Shown here one piece after another: positions 5,813 through 9,745 of a stretch of DNA of 9,745 nucleotides. The notes below the pieces were generated by a model, which worked only from the letters and a program-made list of their open reading frames with translations, was not told where the DNA came from and did no database searches. Within the stretch, counting starts at the first letter, position 1. Each line of letters begins with the position of its first letter. The position numbers were made by a program, and so were the translations under genes. Location of the stretch: positions 1-9,745 of the forward strand of contig CAYOAF010000026.1 in NCBI GenBank assembly GCA_964401855.1. Direction: 5' to 3'. Source of the DNA: CAJWBT01 sp964401855. GTDB lineage: Bacteria > Chloroflexota > Dehalococcoidia > Lucifugimonadales > UBA3495.

Positions 5813-7057
5813 ATGGATTCAACATCCACAACCGTCCGCGGGGTTGACCCTCCCGAGAGCGGGCGTCGTTGGGCCATGCTGGCGGGCCTGTGGCTGGCCT
5901 ACACCTCGTTTGGCCTGGTTTCCGGCGGCATTCCTCCCCTCGTCGGACCGGTGAGCGAGGACCTGCACCTGAGCCGCTCGGCCATGGGGAGCGTCATGGG
6001 GGCCTGGCCCCTGGTCTATATAGCCGTGTCCGTTCCGGCCGGGGCCTTGATCGACCGCTTCGGGCTGCGGCGCTCTCTGGCCGTAGGGATCGTCCTGGTG
6101 GCCCTTTCCGGGATAATGAGAGCCGTGGCGTTCAACTATGCCGCCATGTTCCTGGCTGTTGCCGTCTTCGGTGTGGGCGGGCCCTTCATCTCCATCGGCG
6201 CGCCAAAGCTCATCAGCGTTTGGTTCAACCGAAAGGACCGAGGGCTGGCGATGGGCATCTACATGACGGCGTCGAACACCGGGCGCATCTTGGCCCTGGC
6301 AACGGCCAACAGTGTCCTGATGCCCCTCTACCGGTCGAGCTGGCGGCTTACCATGGCCACCTATGCGGGGGTGGCGTTGCTGTCCGCGGTCCTCTGGTGG
6401 GTCATGGCCCGCGACCTGGAACAATCGGACGAGGCAACCCAGGGTTCCGGTAAGGACCTTGCCGCTAGTATGAAGGTGTTCCCCATGCTGCTCCGGATCC
6501 CGGTGGTGCGGATCGTCCTAGTCATCACCGTCGGCTCGTTCTTCTTCAGCCACGGCTTCAATAACTGGCTGCCTGAGATCCTTCGGGCCGGCGGCATGAC
6601 CGCGGCGCAGGCCGGGTTTTGGGCGATATTGCCGATCGTGGTCGGGATTGCCACCACCTTGGTCGTCCCCCTGGTGGCGAAGCCCGGCCGCCGCATACCG
6701 ATGCTCGTGGGCATCTTCATGGCGGCGGCGGTGGCGGCGCTGATCGTGGCCACCACCTCGGGAGCGTCGCTTACCCTGGGGCTGATCCTGCAGGGCGCCG
6801 CGAGCCGGGGCGTCATGCCGGTTATCATGCTGATCCTCATGGATGCCCCCCAGGTTGGCCCCGAGCGCATGGGTGCCGCCGGCGGGCTGTACTTCACCGC
6901 CGGGGAGGTGGGTGGTGTGCTGGGTCCGCTGCTTCTGGGGGTCGCCGCCGACCTGACCGGGAGCTTCAGTGAGGGACTGTTCATGCTGATGGGATTGAGC
7001 GTGGCCATGGCCTTTCTCTCCCTGCGGCTGAGGTATTCTCTGCGCCGGGGGGCCTAG
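5813..7057 (+). CDS. MFS permease, CynX/NarK-like, second copy
   Basis: This 414-residue, roughly 12-helix inner-membrane transporter is colinear with the first copy. From its ATG to its stop it is exactly as long as the homologous stretch 4191-5435. The ATG at 5813 follows GGGAGA (5803-5808), and a short soluble N-terminus (MDSTSTTVRGVDPPESGRRW) precedes helix 1. Family signatures are GALIDRFGLRRS, GAPKLISVWFNRKDRGLAMGIYMTASNTGR in the middle, and APQVGPERMGAAGGLYF near the end. The role is secondary transport of a small, probably anionic, solute; the substrate is unknown. It has its own consensus promoter 222 nt upstream, so its expression can be uncoupled from the DinB genes and the first copy. 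A palindromic repeat begins 7 nt after its stop. Confidence 0.95.
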   Translation: MDSTSTTVRGVDPPESGRRWAMLAGLWLAYTSFGLVSGGIPPLVGPVSEDLHLSRSAMGSVMGAWPLVYIAVSVPAGALIDRFGLRRSLAVGIVLVALSGIMRAVAFNYAAMFLAVAVFGVGGPFISIGAPKLISVWFNRKDRGLAMGIYMTASNTGRILALATANSVLMPLYRSSWRLTMATYAGVALLSAVLWWVMARDLEQSDEATQGSGKDLAASMKVFPMLLRIPVVRIVLVITVGSFFFSHGFNNWLPEILRAGGMTAAQAGFWAILPIVVGIATTLVVPLVAKPGRRIPMLVGIFMAAAVAALIVATTSGASLTLGLILQGAASRGVMPVIMLILMDAPQVGPERMGAAGGLYFTAGEVGGVLGPLLLGVAADLTGSFSEGLFMLMGLSVAMAFLSLRLRYSLRRGA

Positions 7058-7063
7058 CGGTTC

Positions 7064-7155
7064 GTCATCCTAAATCTACGAAATGTCTTTCTGAGCGAAG
7101 CGAAGAATCTCATTCCTACGCTGAGACTCTTCGTCGCTCCGCTCCTTAGGATGAC
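7064..7155. repeat. Palindromic repeat element (GTCATCCTAA type)
   Basis: The terminal inverted repeat GTCATCCTAA (7064-7073) / TTAGGATGAC (7146-7155) is a perfect 10-bp match. Inside, GAGCGAAGCGAAGAATCTC (7093-7111) is roughly inverted by GAGACTCTTCGTCGCTCCGCTC (7123-7144). The sequence is typical of the very common 'GTCATTCTGAGCGAAGCGAAGAATCTC' family of dispersed palindromes. On the minus strand it translates to the telltale peptide SDEESQRRNEILRFAQKD. It encodes no transposase and is short, so it is best seen as a MITE-like or REP-like element. It starts just after the permease stop and could fold in the mRNA 3' end. Confidence 0.8.
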
Positions 7156-7278
7156 ACCCGGTCAAAACCAAGTTGACTGAGGCCCAGCGCATCGCCATCC
7201 AAGACTCTCGCGTTTCCTGGCCAAGCCGCAGGAGACACCGGCCGTTGCATCGACGGTCGGGCTCAATTGAAGGTTGAT

Positions 7279-7324
7279 AAATCCCCCTCGGTCCCTCTTT
7301 TTGAAGGGGAAAACAGGGGGATTT
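7279..7324. repeat. Second palindromic repeat (AAATCCCCCT / AGGGGGATTT)
   Basis: AAATCCCCCT (7279-7288) and AGGGGGATTT (7315-7324) form a perfect 10-bp inverted repeat. Between them an imperfect inner stem, TCCCTCTTTTT against GAAGGGGA, extends the hairpin. This is the pattern of another common dispersed intergenic repeat. It ends 28 bp before the -35 hexamer at 7353, so it sits directly upstream of the promoter of the CapA-like gene. Between the two repeats (7156-7278) I see no gene. Confidence 0.7.
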
Positions 7325-7352
7325 TCGCGCCGTCGAGCTTGCCAATGCGGGG

Positions 7353-7381
7353 TTGACAGCCCTGGAGGCTAAACCTATGAT
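7353..7381 (+). promoter_or_regulatory. Consensus sigma-70 promoter of the CapA-like gene
   Basis: TTGACA (7353-7358) and TATGAT (7376-7381) are separated by 17 bp. The segment GGGTTGACAGCCC is identical to that of the promoter at 5563, and GGAGGC in the spacer and TATGATGCCG at the -10 are also shared. Transcription would start near 7388, giving a leader of about 125 nt. The leader contains a possible GGCTCG/CGAGCC hairpin near 7443-7466, and AAGGAGG lies just before the ATG at 7515. Confidence 0.7.
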
Positions 7382-7514
7382 GCCGGTGGCGGCGCCTATT
7401 TGTATCCTTGCGGACGAGACCTGGTATGCGCCGCACCCAGTGGGCTCGGGCCTCGGCTGTCGAGCCGGTGACTGCCCCCAATCCAAACCCGTGGAGTTGC
7501 CTGAAGGAGGCGCT

Positions 7515-8858
7515 ATGGAAAGGATATACGATTCGGAGTCGGGCGACATCCTGATCGCCCTCACGGGTGAAGCGCTCATCGCTCGCAAGCTCAACGTGTT
7601 CAAGGAGGAGCAGTTTTTGGCATTGCGGGAGAAGCTGGTCAATGCCGACGTCACGTTCGGGAATGCCGAGTGCCTTTTCGAGGACTACTCGGACGCTCCC
7701 AACACCTACGCAGGCGGCGGGTCCGGCAGGGGGACCTACATGGCGTCGCCCCCCGAGAGCGTTGAACAGCTCCAGTGGATGGGCATCGACATCGTGTCCA
7801 CCGCCAACAACCACTGCTCGGATTTCGGGGAAGGCGGCATTCTGACCAACCTTGAGTTCCTCGACAAGTATGGGATGGCCCACGCTGGGACGGGCGCCAA
7901 CTTGACGGAGGCCAGGGCGCCAGGGTACCTGGACACCCCCAAAGGCCGCGTGGCCCTCGTCGCCGCCGCCGACTGGGGCCCCCGGGGCACCGGAGGCTCG
8001 CCGTGGCCGTTTCCCATGGGGGTTATGGCAGGCGAACAAGCCCCCTATTCTCTCGGAAGGCCAGGGTGCAATCTGGTCAGGCACAAGCCCAGGTTCACCG
8101 TGCCCAAGGATGTGTTCGACTCTCTCAAACACATGGCCGGTGAGCTGAAATTTGAGAACCAGGCCGGTGCTGGTGACACCGAGTTCCTCTTCATGGGAAG
8201 TGAGGTGGTCCTCGGTGAGGACTTTTACTTGAGCACGGTGGCCGAGCTGGACGACCTAGAGGACAACTTCCGCTGGGTCAGGGAAGCCCGCCGCCAGGCC
8301 GATTGGGTGATGTTCAGCTTCCACAACCACGGCGCCAGCAGGTCCGCTGAGACGCCCTCGGACCATACTCGGATACTGGCCCACGGTGTCATTGACAACG
8401 GCGCCGACCTGTTCATCGGGCACGGCCCGCACCGGGACCGGGGCATCGAGATATACAACGGCAAGCCCATCTTCTACGCCCTGGGTGACTTCATCTTGCA
8501 GAACGATAGTCTTCTGTGGGCACCCCACGACGTGATGAAGCGGTTCGGGCTGGGCTACGAACACACCCCCGCCGATTTCTATGACGAGCGAATCCGGTGG
8601 GGTTGGAACTCCAACGTGGAGGGCTGGGAGAGCGTGGCGGTTACCTGCAGGTACGAGGCGAAGCAGTTGAAGGAGATCCGGCTGTATCCCGTAGACCTGG
8701 GCATGGGACGTCCCCGGGGCCAGGCGGGCCGTCCGGTCCTGGCGCAACCCGGCGGCGAGGTGAACCGGCGGGTGCTGGAGCGGTTCCAGGGTATGTCGGC
8801 GGTCTATGGGACCCACATTGAAATTGAGAACGGGGTGGGCGTCATCTCCGTGTCGTAG
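7515..8858 (+). CDS. CapA-family (PGA_cap-type) metallophosphatase-like protein
   Basis: This 447-residue protein matches the CapA / poly-gamma-glutamate capsule biosynthesis fold, which is related to calcineurin-like phosphoesterases. The characteristic motifs occur in order: DILIALTGEA (11-20), TFGNAECLFED with the Asn-Glu pair (47-57), DIVSTANNHCSDFGEGG with Asn-Asn-His (92-108), FSFHNHG (267-273), and DLFIGHGPHRDRGIEIYNGKPIFYALGDF (298-326). These supply the expected metal-binding His, Asn and Asp residues. The start at ATG 7515 is fixed by AAGGAGG (7504-7510). No signal peptide or membrane anchor is seen, unlike classic CapA, so it probably acts in the cytoplasm, perhaps as a hydrolase. 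The true substrate is unknown. It has its own consensus promoter. The permease upstream and the ThDP enzyme downstream suggest a role in small-molecule breakdown rather than in capsule synthesis. Confidence 0.92.
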   Translation: MERIYDSESGDILIALTGEALIARKLNVFKEEQFLALREKLVNADVTFGNAECLFEDYSDAPNTYAGGGSGRGTYMASPPESVEQLQWMGIDIVSTANNHCSDFGEGGILTNLEFLDKYGMAHAGTGANLTEARAPGYLDTPKGRVALVAAADWGPRGTGGSPWPFPMGVMAGEQAPYSLGRPGCNLVRHKPRFTVPKDVFDSLKHMAGELKFENQAGAGDTEFLFMGSEVVLGEDFYLSTVAELDDLEDNFRWVREARRQADWVMFSFHNHGASRSAETPSDHTRILAHGVIDNGADLFIGHGPHRDRGIEIYNGKPIFYALGDFILQNDSLLWAPHDVMKRFGLGYEHTPADFYDERIRWGWNSNVEGWESVAVTCRYEAKQLKEIRLYPVDLGMGRPRGQAGRPVLAQPGGEVNRRVLERFQGMSAVYGTHIEIENGVGVISVS

Positions 8859-8968
8859 TACCTAAACCGAAGCCAGGGCGAGAGCCAGATTATCATGGGC
8901 ACAAAATATGCGGATTCCACCTTGGTATTGGTTTATTGCCCGGCCAACCTAATCATGTTTCACCAGGG

Positions 8969-9029
8969 TCTCTGTTGCAGAGAAACGTGTGCTGCTCCGC
9001 CTTCGGCGGAGCAGCACACGCCGTTCTCT
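8969..9029 (+). other. Strong hairpin with a perfect 15-bp stem and competing flanking stems
   Basis: GTGTGCTGCTCCGCC (8987-9001) and GGCGGAGCAGCACAC (9005-9019) form a perfect 15-bp stem with a 3-nt TTC loop. Outside it, AGAGAA (8979-8984) can pair with TTCTCT (9024-9029). The same bases, CAGAGA (8978-8983), can instead pair with TCTCTG (8969-8974), so two outer structures compete. There is no T-run directly after it. It lies about 110 nt after the CapA-like gene and 190 nt before the ThDP enzyme gene. It could be an mRNA-protecting stem, part of a repeat, or a regulatory structure. Confidence 0.7.
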
Positions 9030-9032
9030 CGT

Positions 9033-9065
9033 CCCTTGGGGAGGGGCGCCCCCGAGGGCTGTTTT
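9033..9065 (+). terminator. Possible intrinsic terminator after the CapA-like gene
   Basis: CCCTTGGGG (9033-9041) pairs with CCCCGAGGG (9050-9058), one T-G wobble included, giving a 9-bp stem and an 8-nt loop. It is followed by CTG and TTTT (9062-9065). The T-run is short and displaced by three bases, so termination may be weak. Together with the hairpin just before it, it would separate the CapA-like gene from the ThDP enzyme gene. I see no convincing promoter in 9066-9218. Confidence 0.4.
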
Positions 9066-9218
9066 CGTGCCAATATATAGGCGATACGACGGCGCAGAAT
9101 TCAGGTTCGCCGCGCAATTATCCGGCCTGCCGACGACGGTCTGACCGGCACGGTCACATCGAATCAACCTTCCGGCATGCGCCCGACGCCGGCTTAAAAG
9201 AAATTGGAGGATTGATCT

Positions 9219-9745
9219 ATGACTATCGACGTGGCCACCGGCATTGCACGAATTCTCAAACAGGAAGGCGTGGAGTGGGTCTCCACCTTCCCAGTTTGCC
9301 GGGTCAATAATGGGTTGGGACGAGAGGGCATGCCCATGCTGATGATGCGGGACGACCGGTACGCCGTGGCCGTGGCCGATACCTTTTCTCGAATCAACGC
9401 CGGGTCCCGGATCGGCGTTTGCACGTTCCAGGGCGGGATCAACGCCGCGGGGTTGCAGGTCGCCTATGCGGGAATGGCCCAAGCCTACGAAGACGGCTCC
9501 CCGGTCCTTTGCATCACCGATGGGGTGCCCATCGGGGCCACCGAGAACAGCCAGTTCGATGTCACGGCCAGCTTGAAATCGGTCTCGAAGTGGTGTACGG
9601 CTACCTGGATAAGCCGGAACGGCTGCCGGAGTTCATGCGCCGCGCGTTCACCATGCTGCGGACCGGGAGGCCAGGCCCCGTGATACTGGCCATCCCGGAG
9701 GTCGATGGCCGCTACGACGAGGCCGCGGACCCCTACATTCCGGTC
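9219..9745 (+). CDS. Thiamine-diphosphate-dependent enzyme, N-terminal (PYR) domain; frameshifted and cut by window end
   Basis: The ATG follows GGAGG (9206-9210) by 8 nt. The first 125 codons read as the N-terminal domain of the acetolactate synthase / benzoylformate decarboxylase / sulfopyruvate decarboxylase-like superfamily. The features are GIARILKQEGVEWVSTFP, RDDRYAVAVADTFSR (44-58), GGINAAGLQVAYAGMAQAYEDGSPVLCITDGVP (72-104) and VTASLKSVSKW. After Trp125 (9591-9593) the frame becomes non-homologous and stops at 9681-9683. The -1 frame starting at 9593 continues the family well: VYGYLDKPERLPEFMRRAF, then a TGRPGPVILAIPE segment, open to the last base. One base is therefore missing near 9590-9595, through an assembly error or a real mutation. 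The usual catalytic Glu position in the R-H-E-Q motif reads Asp46. The reaction and substrate cannot be assigned from this half. Such enzymes act in the cytoplasm. Confidence 0.85.

Noticed and set aside
7353..7514. Upstream extension of the CapA-like frame from a TTG
   Set aside because: That TTG is the first half of the -35 hexamer TTGACA. The ATG at 7515 has AAGGAGG at good spacing and starts the conserved domain.
7263..8132. Minus-strand ORF (289 codons) opposite the CapA-like gene
   Set aside because: It runs through a palindromic repeat and a promoter and is antisense to a conserved protein, with no family resemblance.
1..9745. CRISPR arrays, tRNA, rRNA, transposase or prophage genes
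   Set aside because: I saw no regularly spaced repeats, cloverleaf sequences, rRNA-like stretches, or integrase or transposase motifs.

Overview
The window is GC-rich bacterial DNA with tightly spaced genes, almost all on the plus strand and mostly preceded by good Shine-Dalgarno sequences. The gene mix fits an environmental member of the Chloroflexota (SAR202/Dehalococcoidia-like). It includes a PyrR-attenuated pyr leader, DinB-fold proteins, CynX-like MFS permeases, a CapA-type metallophosphatase, a thiamine-diphosphate enzyme and dispersed palindromic repeats. That assignment is an inference from gene content; no rRNA, tRNA or other taxonomic marker is present.

Bases 1-2139: the end of an unidentified ORF, then a pyrimidine operon. 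An extended -10 promoter leads into a leader of about 250 nt. The leader holds a PyrR-binding motif, an antiterminator and an intrinsic terminator that are mutually exclusive. It precedes pyrR and pyrB. The usual next gene, pyrC, is absent; pyrB is followed by a palindromic repeat.

Bases 2140-3164: a convergent and then divergent spacer region. A small two-helix membrane protein gene lies on the minus strand, with a near-consensus promoter. A second candidate promoter faces right, and a 14-bp perfect palindrome sits between the two.

Bases 3165-7057: two DinB-fold paralogues followed by two closely related MFS permeases. The permeases are colinear over exactly 1245 nt with no net indel. In the first copy the position of the second copy's ATG is occupied by ACC, so the two copies must start translation differently. 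The second copy has its own consensus promoter (TTGACA-N17-TATGAT).

Bases 7058-8858: two palindromic repeat elements, then a second copy of that same promoter module, then a CapA-family gene with no visible signal peptide.

Bases 8859-9745: a spacer with a perfect 15-bp-stem hairpin and a terminator-like hairpin. It is followed by the N-terminal part of a thiamine-diphosphate-dependent enzyme that contains a one-base frameshift and runs off the window.

The right half could serve uptake and breakdown of a small carboxylate or similar substrate (permease, hydrolase/phosphatase-like protein, ThDP lyase/decarboxylase). That is only an inference from gene order. No clearly new biological system is proven here. 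The strongest points for follow-up are the permease duplication with the lost start codon, the repeated promoter module, and the hairpins around 8969-9065.
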